64,000 bases of DNA from Leptospira bouyouniensis (GTDB taxonomy: Bacteria; Spirochaetota; Leptospiria; Leptospirales; Leptospiraceae). Below, piece by piece: positions 28,473 to 37,359 of the stretch; within the stretch, counting starts at the first letter, position 1; each line of letters opens with the position of its first letter. The position numbers and the translations under genes are program-made. The notes below the pieces were generated by a model. The model saw only the letters and a program-made list of their open reading frames with translations. It made no database searches and was not told where the DNA came from. The DNA lies in contig NZ_RQFT01000003.1 in NCBI RefSeq assembly GCF_004769525.1, forward strand, positions 806,001 through 870,000, read 5' to 3'.

Positions 28473-30276
28473 CATTGATCGTGTAGGCAATGTAAATATC
28501 TTCAATGTTTTGGAAGATAATTTACCTGTAGAAGAATCGCATATCCAATCTACGTTAGATGATGATTTAATTTTGGAATACTTGGGAGAGGTAGAACGAC
28601 TTGTCCATGTATCACAATCCGTTTTATCAAAACCAAACCAGATTTTAAATGCAGATATATTACAAGACTTAAAGGTGTTAGGTGAGACCTTTTATCAACA
28701 GTTTTTCCCTACTTCCATCATTGAAAAATTAAAAAATACAAACAAACATAGCATCCATTTTAATATTGATCCCACACTTGCCCTTGTACCTTGGGAACTC
28801 TTACATGACGGAACTAGATTCCTTTCGGATAAATTTCGTGTAGGAAAAACGATCCGAGGTGGATTACATAGATCCACACACCATGAAAACCGAAAGATCA
28901 AAATGCTTATCATCGCTGATCCAACAGAAGACTTACCACATGCCCAAAAGGAAGGGGAGGTGTTGTTCTCTGTACTGAGTCAAAAAGTACCAAACCATCT
29001 TTTAGAATTAGAGTTTATCGGTGGCAAACAGGTCACAAAACTTAAGTTACTTTCACTTATCAAGGACAAACACATCATCCATTATTCCGGACACCTACAT
29101 TTTTCAGATGACTCACTTGAAAATGGATGGTTATTGTCTGATGGAAAAGTTTTAAAAGCAAGAGAAATTAAATCTACAGGAATTGATACAGATTTAGTAT
29201 TCTCTAACTCTTGTATGTCGGCAAAATCAGCAGGCAAAAAATTAAACACCAATATTCTAAATCAATACGCAGGTGCTTTTTTAACAGCTGGGATCAAAAC
29301 GTTTGTTGGAACCAATTGGGAAATCTTAGACAATGAAAGGACAATAGATTTTACTGTACGATTTTATACTTATTTGTTTTCCGATAAATCAGTAGGTGAG
29401 TCCCTATTTCTTTCCAAGGAATTCGCACGAAGGAATTATCATGCCAACGATTTGACTTGGGCAAATTATTCATTATATGGAAATCCAGACTTTTCGATGT
29501 TTGTGAAAGATAGAAGGAATTTCCATTCAGCAAAGATTCTAAATCCAACTGCAGTCTTAGAATTTTATCCAACACCTATCTCGCTTGCGTATTCTAAATG
29601 TGCAAATTTAAACAAATCCAAAACAACTGATAAATCAAATCTTTTAAATTTGATTCGTTTGTTCGAAGCAATCAGTCAAGTAGTCGGAATGATTATTTTT
29701 AGTGATCATACTTCCCATGCAATGAACAAATCTATCCCAAATAATTTAGATGATGCGGTCACACTTAGAAAGTGGTGGGAGCTTGTTTATAGTTGTGTTT
29801 GGGATTTTCAAAAGTTAAAAATCACAAGTATATTTGATACTGCTCTTCCTGTTTTACATGAACAAAAAGAAACAATTTTTAAAATACTTGGATGGATGGA
29901 GGTTTGGGAACAAGCGGACATCAATTCCGAAGAGTTGGAGTCCTACCAAATCATTCTTCAATTTTTCTTAGAAAATATGTTACTCGAATTTGCTGAATTG
30001 GAACGAATTAGCATTTTACTAGTATCTGAAAACAACAATCCACATTTTTATTTTAAAGGGATCAAACCTTCTTATCTATTCCCTGTTTCTCATGGTTCCA
30101 AAGAAAAGATACTAGATCAGTTGTCTCATCAAAAAGGAAATTTGGTTTTGTTACACGAAAGTCGTAAAATGGTAATCCCTTTCCAAACTTATTTCAAAGA
30201 AAAAAAAGAAACTGGTGATTTGGAACTTGTGTTCAATGGACTCATCCCATTTGTGTTAGGAGCTAAGCAGAGTTGA
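28459..30276 (+). CDS. CHAT-domain (caspase-like) cysteine protease
   Basis: The 605-residue protein has a CHAT domain at about residues 90-355. It includes the family segment LALVPWELLHDG, the catalytic His212 in HYSGHLHF and the catalytic Cys252 in LVFSNSCMSAKS, and ends in WANYSLYGNPDF. CHAT proteases are clan CD relatives of caspases and separase, used in bacteria for regulated cleavage of a partner. The C-terminal 240 residues are not recognised and are mostly helical; they may hold the sensor or substrate-binding part. The gene begins 13 bases after the unknown second gene. No cognate substrate is proven; the preceding protein is the first candidate. Confidence 0.85.
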   Translation: MLSLIIDRVGNVNIFNVLEDNLPVEESHIQSTLDDDLILEYLGEVERLVHVSQSVLSKPNQILNADILQDLKVLGETFYQQFFPTSIIEKLKNTNKHSIHFNIDPTLALVPWELLHDGTRFLSDKFRVGKTIRGGLHRSTHHENRKIKMLIIADPTEDLPHAQKEGEVLFSVLSQKVPNHLLELEFIGGKQVTKLKLLSLIKDKHIIHYSGHLHFSDDSLENGWLLSDGKVLKAREIKSTGIDTDLVFSNSCMSAKSAGKKLNTNILNQYAGAFLTAGIKTFVGTNWEILDNERTIDFTVRFYTYLFSDKSVGESLFLSKEFARRNYHANDLTWANYSLYGNPDFSMFVKDRRNFHSAKILNPTAVLEFYPTPISLAYSKCANLNKSKTTDKSNLLNLIRLFEAISQVVGMIIFSDHTSHAMNKSIPNNLDDAVTLRKWWELVYSCVWDFQKLKITSIFDTALPVLHEQKETIFKILGWMEVWEQADINSEELESYQIILQFFLENMLLEFAELERISILLVSENNNPHFYFKGIKPSYLFPVSHGSKEKILDQLSHQKGNLVLLHESRKMVIPFQTYFKEKKETGDLELVFNGLIPFVLGAKQS

Positions 30277-31013
30277 GTTTATGCCATCCGGAAAAAGGGA
30301 ATGTTTCCTGTGGCGCTTGTTGTGGACTTTTCAATTTAAAACTCACAACCAAAGAATATACAAACTTACTCTTAGAGCGAACCAACGAATTTAAAAAAAC
30401 TGTCGATTTTAGTATTCGGCATAGTTTTCCCATTTATCGAAAGGATAGAGAAACAAAAGAAGGTTCCATTCCAAAAAAAGATGAGATGACTTATAATTGT
30501 CCATTTTTGGGTTATGTTGATGAAACCAAACATAGAATAGGTTGTATGATCCATCCTATCTTTACAGGTGATCCTAAAAGCCAAAATTTTTCTTTTTACG
30601 GAACGTCAATTTGCCAAGCATATGATTGTAAAACAAAAGAAGGTGCCCTTGCCGATTTATGGGAGGATTTGTTTGTTGAAATTGCAAAAGATTCAATTGA
30701 ATTTTCTTTTTTATCAGCAGATCACATTTTTACATATGCTGTGGAAAAGTTTTTTGCACATTCGTTACTCAATACAGAAACCATGTTCCATTTAAACAGA
30801 TTGGAGCTTATGGAATTATTTCGGATACGCTTAGAAACTTCTGCTTCAAAAAATTTTACATCATTTGAAATCAATTATGATATTTTTTTAACTTTGGAAT
30901 CGGTAGAAAGGTATTTGTCTTCAGAACTTGGTTCGGAATGGAATCAGTGGAAATTAGAGTGGGAAAAGAAAAACCCGAATAGAGGTGAAGTATCCGGGTC
31001 TTTTGATAAGTGA
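30273..31013 (+). CDS. YkgJ-type cysteine-cluster protein
   Basis: The start must be TTG at 30273 because a stop lies three codons upstream; AGGAG sits ten bases before it. TTG overlaps the CHAT gene's TGA (TTGA). The 246-residue protein starts with CHPEKGNVSCGACCGLF, a close form of the YkgJ Cys-rich metal-chelating motif, followed by further cysteines in YNCPFLGY, GCMIHP and ICQAYDCK. The family is thought to bind zinc or an iron-sulfur cluster. The C-terminal 100 residues are helical and unrecognised. Its co-translation with the CHAT gene suggests a redox or metal input, or a maturation role, in the same system. Confidence 0.75.
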   Translation: MSLCHPEKGNVSCGACCGLFNLKLTTKEYTNLLLERTNEFKKTVDFSIRHSFPIYRKDRETKEGSIPKKDEMTYNCPFLGYVDETKHRIGCMIHPIFTGDPKSQNFSFYGTSICQAYDCKTKEGALADLWEDLFVEIAKDSIEFSFLSADHIFTYAVEKFFAHSLLNTETMFHLNRLELMELFRIRLETSASKNFTSFEINYDIFLTLESVERYLSSELGSEWNQWKLEWEKKNPNRGEVSGSFDK

Positions 31014-31019
31014 TTTGGA

Positions 31020-31286
31020 TTATGCTTTTGATGTAACAGTTGCTACTTTTGCTTTTGCATCTGCTACGACAGTGTTTGCTTTTCCAATGATGGTTTCTAC
31101 TTGAGAAAGTCCTTCTTGAACGTATTTTCTAAGGTTAACAGAAACTTCACTTTGGTCTTGAGCACCTTTCGCTGCTAAGTTTTGGAATTCTGCATTGATT
31201 GTAGAGAAAGCCTTTTCAGCCTCTACTTTTGCAGTATTCACTGCGCCTAAGATAAAGTTTAATCCGTCTTTTACTTGTTGTTCCAT
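31020..31286 (-). CDS. Small phasin-like helical protein
   Basis: I start at the ATG at 31286 (88 residues), eight bases after GGAG; the open frame extends upstream to 31349 without support. The sequence is amphipathic helix throughout, rich in Ala, Val, Lys and Glu (GLNFILGAVNTAKVEAEKAF and AKAKVATVTSKA), with no signal peptide. This is the pattern of phasin-like proteins, which coat storage granules or act as small chaperones. No polyhydroxyalkanoate genes lie nearby, so the role is uncertain. Confidence 0.65.
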   Translation of the reverse strand: MEQQVKDGLNFILGAVNTAKVEAEKAFSTINAEFQNLAAKGAQDQSEVSVNLRKYVQEGLSQVETIIGKANTVVADAKAKVATVTSKA

Positions 31287-31408
31287 TTTCATTTCTCCTT
31301 TTTTCGGTTTTCTGTTGTGCAATGCACTATTCTTTTTTGTGCGATGCACATCAATCCGTCAACCTGTTTTTTCATTTTTTTCCCGCACCGCACAAAAAAA
31401 ATGGAAAG

Positions 31409-32482
31409 ATGTCCCAACCGGAATTTTTACCCATTCAGTGGAAATCCACATTTCTCTCCCTTCTCGACCAAAGGGCCCTCCCTGGGAAAAAGGAATTTTT
31501 GCAAATCCATACAGTTGAAGATACAATTGATGCGATTCGTGATATGGCTGTTAGGGGAGCGCCCGCCATTGCCATTTCAGGAATCTTTGGACTCACATTG
31601 GGTGCGAAAAAAAAATCTGGGAACATAATTCCGGAAGAAATTGATTCACTGATCAATCAAGTGTTTGAATCAAGGCCAACGGCAGTGAACTTAAGCTTTG
31701 CACTCCAAGAAGCAAAAAAACGGGTAGGGGAGGAAACTGATTGGGAATCAATCGCCAAAATTTGGGAATCATTTGCGTTGGAGATGATGGTTGATGACCT
31801 GAAAGCGAATCAGGCATTAGGACAAAATGGAGCAGAATTATTCCCCAAAGACCAAAATCAAATTCATATCATCACTCATTGTAATACGGGTGCATTAGCG
31901 ACCGCAGGTCATGGTACAGCCCTTGGAGTGATCCGAAGTCTCCGCGACCAAGGAAAAAAAGTTGTGGTGTATGCAGATGAGACGCGGCCTTTCCTTCAGG
32001 GCTCAAGGCTCACCGCATTTGAGATGTTAGAAGAAGGCATTGAATGTTATATCATCACTGATGGAATGTCTGGATGGTTAATGAACCATCGAAAAATCGA
32101 TGCCGTTCTTGTTGGATGTGATCGAGTTGCTGCAAATGGCGATACTGCAAATAAAATTGGGACTTACAATCTTGCGATAGTCGCACATGAACACAATGTA
32201 CCATTTTATGTTTGTGCGACAAAGGATAGTTTTGATTTGAATTTAAAAACGGGTGATGAAATCCCTATCGAAATGCGAAAAGAATCAGAAGTTACACAAT
32301 TTGATTTTTTAAAAACTGCCGATGGAAAGTATTTATTGCCTGAAGGAAAAACCTCACCCATAGGTGCAAGGGCTCTTAATCCTTCTTTTGACATAACAAA
32401 AGCAAAATTTATCAAAAACTTTATCACAGAAATGGGATGTTTTGTACCTGGGGAGATTTTAGTTCGTCTAAAAAGTGTATGA
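31409..32482 (+). CDS. mtnA: Methylthioribose-1-phosphate isomerase
   Basis: MtnA converts 5-methylthioribose 1-phosphate to 5-methylthioribulose 1-phosphate in methionine salvage. I start at ATG 31409 (357 residues, MSQPEFLPIQW), as the upstream 29 codons of the open frame are not conserved-looking. Motifs: DMAVRGAPAIAISG, THCNTGALATAGHGTALG with the catalytic Cys, ADETRPFLQGSRLTAFE and VGCDRVAANGDTANKIGTY with the catalytic Asp. The stop overlaps the next ATG by four bases (ATGA), tying it to msrA, another sulfur/methionine gene. Confidence 0.94.
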   Translation: MSQPEFLPIQWKSTFLSLLDQRALPGKKEFLQIHTVEDTIDAIRDMAVRGAPAIAISGIFGLTLGAKKKSGNIIPEEIDSLINQVFESRPTAVNLSFALQEAKKRVGEETDWESIAKIWESFALEMMVDDLKANQALGQNGAELFPKDQNQIHIITHCNTGALATAGHGTALGVIRSLRDQGKKVVVYADETRPFLQGSRLTAFEMLEEGIECYIITDGMSGWLMNHRKIDAVLVGCDRVAANGDTANKIGTYNLAIVAHEHNVPFYVCATKDSFDLNLKTGDEIPIEMRKESEVTQFDFLKTADGKYLLPEGKTSPIGARALNPSFDITKAKFIKNFITEMGCFVPGEILVRLKSV

Positions 32483-32991
32483 CGGAAAATGCGATTTTAG
32501 GTGGTGGCTGTTTTTGGTGTACGGAGGCAGTTTATCTACGAATTCCAGGAATTAGTTCTGTAGTCTCTGGTTACGCGGGAGGAACAACACCTAATCCAAG
32601 TTATAAAGAAATTTGTACAGGTACTACTGGTCATGCAGAAGTAATCAAAATTGAATACAACCCCGAGATTATATCTTTCTCAAAAATTCTCGAGATTTTT
32701 TGGGCATCCCACGATCCTACTACCCTCAACAAACAAGGGAATGATGTTGGGACACAATATAGGTCTGTGATTTTTTATTTAAACGAGAAACAAAAAGAAT
32801 TAGCTGTCGATTCAAAACGCAAACATGCGTATTTATTTCCAGATCCTATTGTCACGGAAATCTCACCTGCTCCGACTTTTTATCCAGCAGAAGATTACCA
32901 CCAAAATTATTTTACACTAAACCCACAGAACCCGTATTGCCACTACGTGATTTTTCCAAAATTAAAGAAATTGGGATTAAAGTTAAATTAA
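32479..32991 (+). CDS. msrA: Peptide methionine (S)-S-oxide reductase A
   Basis: MsrA repairs methionine sulfoxide in proteins. The 170-residue frame begins at ATG 32479, overlapping mtnA. The catalytic Cys is in GGGCFWCTEAVY, a form with a second Cys two residues later; VVSGYAGG, WASHDPTTLNKQGNDVGTQY and FYPAEDYHQNYF complete the family motifs. No MsrB domain is fused. A strong hairpin follows the stop codon. Confidence 0.95.
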   Translation: MTENAILGGGCFWCTEAVYLRIPGISSVVSGYAGGTTPNPSYKEICTGTTGHAEVIKIEYNPEIISFSKILEIFWASHDPTTLNKQGNDVGTQYRSVIFYLNEKQKELAVDSKRKHAYLFPDPIVTEISPAPTFYPAEDYHQNYFTLNPQNPYCHYVIFPKLKKLGLKLN

Positions 32992-32994
32992 ACT

Positions 32995-33017
32995 TTGGCT
33001 AACGATGAGTTAGCCAA
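32995..33017. terminator. Bidirectional terminator between msrA and fapA
   Basis: TTGGCTAAC (32995-33003) and GTTAGCCAA (33009-33017) form a perfect 9-bp stem with a 5-base loop, followed by TTTGTTATTT. It fills the 30-base gap between the stop codons of the convergent msrA and fapA genes. Confidence 0.75.
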
Positions 33018-33021
33018 TTTG

Positions 33022-34677
33022 TTATTTGCCTTTGAAGGCAGTGAGCATTGCTTTATCTTGGTTTGGAAAAAAATTCATGACAAACGAAGATTGAGCTTTT
33101 GTGATTTTTTCCACTTGCCTACGGTATTTGATGACTGCGCCGGGATGGGCGGTGTTTCGTACGACAACCTTCACGTTGTCTTGGTTGTAACGAGCACCTT
33201 TGAGTTCTTCAATTTTCGATTTTAATAATTCGACAGTTTTGTTTTTTTTCTGATACGCATCAAAGATCTCTTTGAATTTTTCTTTTCGTGCATCATCTAT
33301 TTTTCCACGTGAACGTTGCACAACTTCTTTAATTTTTTGGATTTCGGGGACAAGGGCTTCTAATTCTTTTTCCATTTCAGCAAGACGTGAACTTCCTTCT
33401 GTGAGGAGCCTATCGTTTTTGTAATGGAAACCAACTTCAACAACTGTATCCATTTGTGCAGATGAACCCAAAGAAGAGACCGTGATGCCTTGGTACGATA
33501 TAAGATCACTTCCAATGATGGAGGAAGATTCTCCCGTTAAAATAATGTTCCCAAGGCAAAGGATACGACTTCCTAAAATGAAGTTTTCAATGATACAATC
33601 ACCATCAATTTCAAGGTTTGCATTTTCTACGAATTTGGCACGAAGATCACCTTTGATTCGGATAACACCTTTTCCTTTTGCTTTGACTCCACCCTTCACT
33701 TCTAAGTCTTCGCCTACAACAACATCTGAAGACTCCACGTTTCCATCTAAATAAAGAGAACCTTGGCATTTGACGATGGCGCCTTCTTCGATTGTACCTT
33801 TTACGCGAATGGTCCCTTCGAAATTAATATTCCCAGTTCCAAGCCCGATGTTACTTTCGATATTAAGTTCTGGAGATACTGTGAGCGATGTGTCAGTTGA
33901 AAATACAACTCCACTGAGAGAGGCAAAGTATTCCTTTAGTTGCCTTCCAGGTTTTTCAGGGTCATCAATAGTTTTTGGTAATACATTTTTACCTAGGGTG
34001 AGTCTTGGTCTATCAATTGGATTGGGGTAAATCGGATTCCCTAAAACATCTGTACCTTGTTCGCCGGCCACTCCTTCAAATAAGGTAGCAAGTTTTTCAC
34101 CCTCTTTGACATGTACATATTTATTAATGTTACGAAAATCAGCGGATCCATCCTCTTTTAAAACAACACGTTGTGCTCTAGGGAAATAAAATTTAACCCA
34201 ACCACTTTCCCCTTGTTTGGCGGGGATTCCCTTACCTACTACGAATGTGAATTCTTCTTTTACTTTTGTTGGATCTTTTAATATTTTATCAATTTCTTGA
34301 GCCGCTTGGTCCACATCTTTCATCAAAATGCGATCACGGTGAATGGACATGTTGTCAAGGGCTTCATAAATGAGTATATTGCTCATCGAACCTCCTAACA
34401 ACCAAATCGGTTTTGCTACCAAAGTTGCTGTTAAACGATCCTCGGAGATTTGGATCTTAAGTCCCCGTTCCGGATTGAAGTCCGGTGCATTTTTTACGTC
34501 CATTCTGACTATAGTATCGGCAGTTTTTTTAGGAGAAACGACAATTTCTGTAGCGTTATTGGTCAAGCCAGTGTAGAAAACTTCCAAAAGTTTGGAGTAG
34601 GGCTGGGACTCCGAAGATTTGGGAGTGGAGGGGGAGGCTGTCACCGTGGGTGAGGGCGGTGGACGTCCTATGGACAA
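33022..34677 (-). CDS. fapA: FapA-type (DUF342) protein
   Basis: The 551-residue protein has the FapA (DUF342) layout: an N-terminal beta domain (VGKGIPAKQGESGWVKFYF), a stretch GVAGEQGTDVLGNPI, a right-handed parallel beta-helix (GTIRVKGTIEEGAIVKCQGSLY onward in glycine-rich repeats), then a coiled coil (about 440-515) and a short basic tail. FapA proteins have been linked to flagellar and polar organisation. The start is probably TTG at 34677, with AAAGGAA eight bases upstream; this makes a 122-base overlap with the hydrolase gene and a Pro/Ser-rich N-terminus. Confidence 0.85.
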   Translation of the reverse strand: MSIGRPPPSPTVTASPSTPKSSESQPYSKLLEVFYTGLTNNATEIVVSPKKTADTIVRMDVKNAPDFNPERGLKIQISEDRLTATLVAKPIWLLGGSMSNILIYEALDNMSIHRDRILMKDVDQAAQEIDKILKDPTKVKEEFTFVVGKGIPAKQGESGWVKFYFPRAQRVVLKEDGSADFRNINKYVHVKEGEKLATLFEGVAGEQGTDVLGNPIYPNPIDRPRLTLGKNVLPKTIDDPEKPGRQLKEYFASLSGVVFSTDTSLTVSPELNIESNIGLGTGNINFEGTIRVKGTIEEGAIVKCQGSLYLDGNVESSDVVVGEDLEVKGGVKAKGKGVIRIKGDLRAKFVENANLEIDGDCIIENFILGSRILCLGNIILTGESSSIIGSDLISYQGITVSSLGSSAQMDTVVEVGFHYKNDRLLTEGSSRLAEMEKELEALVPEIQKIKEVVQRSRGKIDDARKEKFKEIFDAYQKKNKTVELLKSKIEELKGARYNQDNVKVVVRNTAHPGAVIKYRRQVEKITKAQSSFVMNFFPNQDKAMLTAFKGK

Positions 34678-35593
34678 AAGGGATTCCTTTGCCTTTTAAG
34701 AGTTTGGCTAGTTTTTCGGATTCTGTTGCTGAGATAACAGGGTCCGTTTTTCCATGGAGCAGGGATACCGGTCCTGCCAAAGTTTCCAATTGGTAATAGG
34801 GAGACAGTTTTTCCGGTAATTTTTCTGGAACCGTATCGAGAACTTTTTTTGCCAAGCCGATCCTGAAATTCCTGTCGGCCTCTACTTGGTGAAAAAACTC
34901 TTGTGCTTGTTTTGATGATCGATTTAAGGAATCAACAGATTTGGCATCATTTCCCATTCGTTTGAGACCATTGTCAAGTGCTGCTTCATAATAAACGATT
35001 TCTAGTTCTTCCGCAAGATTTGGTTCAAACCGATGGAGCATATTGTATAAAATCACAAACACTGCATAGGGATCCATTTCATAGTGAGAGAAAACAAATG
35101 GAACTGCATCGAAAAAATTACAGTATCCTCCGATGAGCATACTGGTTTTGATTTTGTTTCGTGTATTCGACCTTGATGCAGCAATAAGACCCATACCAGC
35201 AGAAAAACTTGCAGATAAATATCCTAAATTTTCTCCATCAAACAATTGTTTGTTTTCATATATTTCCAACATCAGGTTTTGAATATTAAAAATGGTTTGT
35301 TCTTCAATTTTTAAACCTTTGACTTCTGGTAACTCGGGTAAGATCACACTGTGACCAGTATTAGCTATATTTTCAGCTAAATCAATGATCCTAGGATCAT
35401 CAATTCCCATTGCACTCATTCCATGTTGGATATAAACACCAGGCAAAGACTTTGGATCTTGATCCTTTGGATAAAAAAGAAAACTGCGACGACCTGTTTT
35501 AGAAAAGGTAAATTCTTTTCTAGTGAGGGATTGTTTCTGTTTTAGTCCGGCATAACTCAGAATGAGTGGGAGTGCTAAAACATAGGGTTTCAT
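34556..35593 (-). CDS. Alpha/beta hydrolase family protein
   Basis: The 345-residue protein has a hydrophobic N-terminal segment (signal or anchor), the strand-helix start GVYIQHGMSAMG, a nucleophile elbow SFSAG (Ser in place of the first Gly), an acidic segment HGKTDPVISATESEKLAKLL and a catalytic His in ALTHGDSL. The substrate is unknown. The last 41 codons overlap the N-terminus of FapA in a different frame, and the catalytic-His region lies in that overlap, so this end of the gene is functional sequence. It is third in the leftward operon with a GGDEF-like protein and a CheX-like protein. Confidence 0.75.
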   Translation of the reverse strand: MKPYVLALPLILSYAGLKQKQSLTRKEFTFSKTGRRSFLFYPKDQDPKSLPGVYIQHGMSAMGIDDPRIIDLAENIANTGHSVILPELPEVKGLKIEEQTIFNIQNLMLEIYENKQLFDGENLGYLSASFSAGMGLIAASRSNTRNKIKTSMLIGGYCNFFDAVPFVFSHYEMDPYAVFVILYNMLHRFEPNLAEELEIVYYEAALDNGLKRMGNDAKSVDSLNRSSKQAQEFFHQVEADRNFRIGLAKKVLDTVPEKLPEKLSPYYQLETLAGPVSLLHGKTDPVISATESEKLAKLLKGKGIPFVHRTSTALTHGDSLPLHSQIFGVPALLQTFGSFLHWLDQ

Positions 35594-35599
35594 TCGACA

Positions 35600-36115
35600 T
35601 TAGTTTTTGGGAGTAGGGAATTTTTCCAACAATAAAATGAGATACAACCTTCCCATATATTCATCCCCTCGCCGATCCTTTAAGTTAAAGATAAGGATGT
35701 ATTGGCGGAAGTGTTCAAGAGAAATGGGAACAAGTTTATGATTTAAATTTTCGGGTGGTAAGATATCAATTTCGTAACGACCCAGACGCATCTCTGTAAT
35801 CAATTTCCCTGAAATTTGATTGGCAAATTCCATCATGATAGATGATGAATGGGCTCTTGAGGTGGGATCAATCTGGAATGCTTTGGCTATTTTTGGAAGA
35901 AGTTTTAATTTGGTATATCCATCAAGTGCTAAATAAAGTTTTCCATTAATATCTCCCACAAATTCCACGAGGGTGCAATTTTCGAAACAAAGCCCCTCAT
36001 TCTTGGAAGGTCCATAGGCTTCTCTTTCGGCAAAAACAAGTAAGGTTTTGTAAAAATGTTCCGGTAAAACCTGCGAAACCGTTAGGATAAATTTTTCATC
36101 GATCAGTGGATCCAT
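35600..36115 (-). CDS. CheX-like protein (CheC/CheX/FliY phosphatase fold)
   Basis: The 171-residue protein shows the CheX fold: VEFVGDINGKLYLAL, a helix, then SSSIMMEFANQISGKL. Glu96 and Asn99 match the ExxN catalytic motif of CheC/CheX phosphatases, which remove phosphate from CheY or related receivers. The second half is less similar to known CheX. Its ATG abuts the stop of the GGDEF-like gene. No receiver protein is encoded nearby. Activity is likely but unproven. Confidence 0.65.
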   Translation of the reverse strand: MDPLIDEKFILTVSQVLPEHFYKTLLVFAEREAYGPSKNEGLCFENCTLVEFVGDINGKLYLALDGYTKLKLLPKIAKAFQIDPTSRAHSSSIMMEFANQISGKLITEMRLGRYEIDILPPENLNHKLVPISLEHFRQYILIFNLKDRRGDEYMGRLYLILLLEKFPTPKN

Positions 36116-37282
36116 TTAAGCTGCGTGGTAGAGAATACTCTCTTCCAGAGATGTATAGGCTCTTTTGATCCAACTATCAAATTTTAAATCTGGAATAGAT
36201 TGATTGGAATAACCAAGTGCGACTTCTGAAGGATAACCCAACAAATCGAGCTCTTCTATGAATTGTTGGAAAAAGGATGAAAAGTTATCAAGTCGTTCAT
36301 TTGGAATGAGAGCTGCATAAAGGTTATCTTCCAATTGGAATAAACCAAGTCCAATGACTGTTTGTTTGATGCCAAGATGGTGGAGACCAATGGCAAGTTC
36401 TGATTGAAAATTCGTATCGATGAACTTAAACAAAACAAGAGTTTTGTTTTCAGAAGCTTCGAATGACGATTTTGCGATTTGATAAAAGTGAGAGACAGTA
36501 AATAACTTCGTGAATGGGTGTTTTGTTACTTTTGCGTATTCTCTTTTTGCCAAAATTTTTTCTGACAAATTGGTTGATTCATCCCAAAAAACTTGAACTT
36601 CTTCCTCTAACCAACTTTCCTTGGTAGCAAAACACAAAAAACCGAACAAATTTGCATTGATTGTGAGCGGTACATATAACTTACGTTTGTTTTTTGATAT
36701 CACAGGCAGTGATTCTCTAATTCGACTTTCTTCCCAATCATTCCATTCTACTGGGTTATCATCTGTTTCGACGAGCATCTCTGATTTTTGCCAAAAACAT
36801 TCTTTGAAATCTTTTCCATCAAAATATACATATTGAATCGAAGAAAGTTTGGGGCTTGTAAAAGAAAAAGGGAATTCCTTCACCGTATCACAAAAAAGAT
36901 TTCGTTCTTCCAGTCTTACAGATTCTCGAGCGAACAAAATCGGATCAATTTTCCAAATGATTTCTTTTGTTTGTGTTTCTTGTTCGTTGGCAATGGAAAG
37001 ATCTGGTGCTGTTGTCTGATTGGTATCAAATAAGGCATCTGGTTCCGATTGAATTTGGTGTTCTTTCAATGGATCAACATCATTGTTTGTAATCGAATCT
37101 TCTTTTGAAAGATTTGGATTGGAAACATTTGGTAAGGATTGTAAATCCAAACTATATAAAAAAAGTGTGAGCAATAAAGATGAAACGGCGAGTAGGGTAA
37201 AACTTACCCAAGAAAAATAGAAGAGAAATTGTAAGGTCACACCAATCGTAAAAAAAATTGTAGGAATTGTATATCGTTTCAT
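36116..37282 (-). CDS. Membrane protein with GAF-like and degenerate GGDEF-like domains
   Basis: The 388-residue protein has two membrane helices in the first 45 residues, an acidic linker (about 50-105), a GAF-like region (about 110-245) and a C-terminal domain that follows the GGDEF fold (TKLFTVSHFYQIA, then TLVLFKFI and GLGLFQLEDNLYAALIP). The GG(D/E)EF signature itself is missing, replaced by LGLFQLEDN, so diguanylate cyclase activity is not expected. The CheX-like gene follows directly. Role unknown; perhaps nucleotide binding or a signalling scaffold. Confidence 0.55.
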   Translation of the reverse strand: MKRYTIPTIFFTIGVTLQFLFYFSWVSFTLLAVSSLLLTLFLYSLDLQSLPNVSNPNLSKEDSITNNDVDPLKEHQIQSEPDALFDTNQTTAPDLSIANEQETQTKEIIWKIDPILFARESVRLEERNLFCDTVKEFPFSFTSPKLSSIQYVYFDGKDFKECFWQKSEMLVETDDNPVEWNDWEESRIRESLPVISKNKRKLYVPLTINANLFGFLCFATKESWLEEEVQVFWDESTNLSEKILAKREYAKVTKHPFTKLFTVSHFYQIAKSSFEASENKTLVLFKFIDTNFQSELAIGLHHLGIKQTVIGLGLFQLEDNLYAALIPNERLDNFSSFFQQFIEELDLLGYPSEVALGYSNQSIPDLKFDSWIKRAYTSLEESILYHAA

Positions 37283-37292
37283 GGTAGCTTGG

Positions 37293-37311
37293 CCGTTACT
37301 TAATATAACGG
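37293..37311. promoter_or_regulatory. Small dyad between divergent genes
   Basis: CCGTTA (37293-37298) and TAACGG (37306-37311) are perfect 6-base arms around CTTAATA. It lies in the 77-base region between the divergent GGDEF-like and methyltransferase genes and could be an operator; nothing else supports this. Confidence 0.3.
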
Positions 37312-37359
37312 GTAAAATGGGGATTCTCTGAAATGATTTTCCTATTCCGCTAGGAGCAA

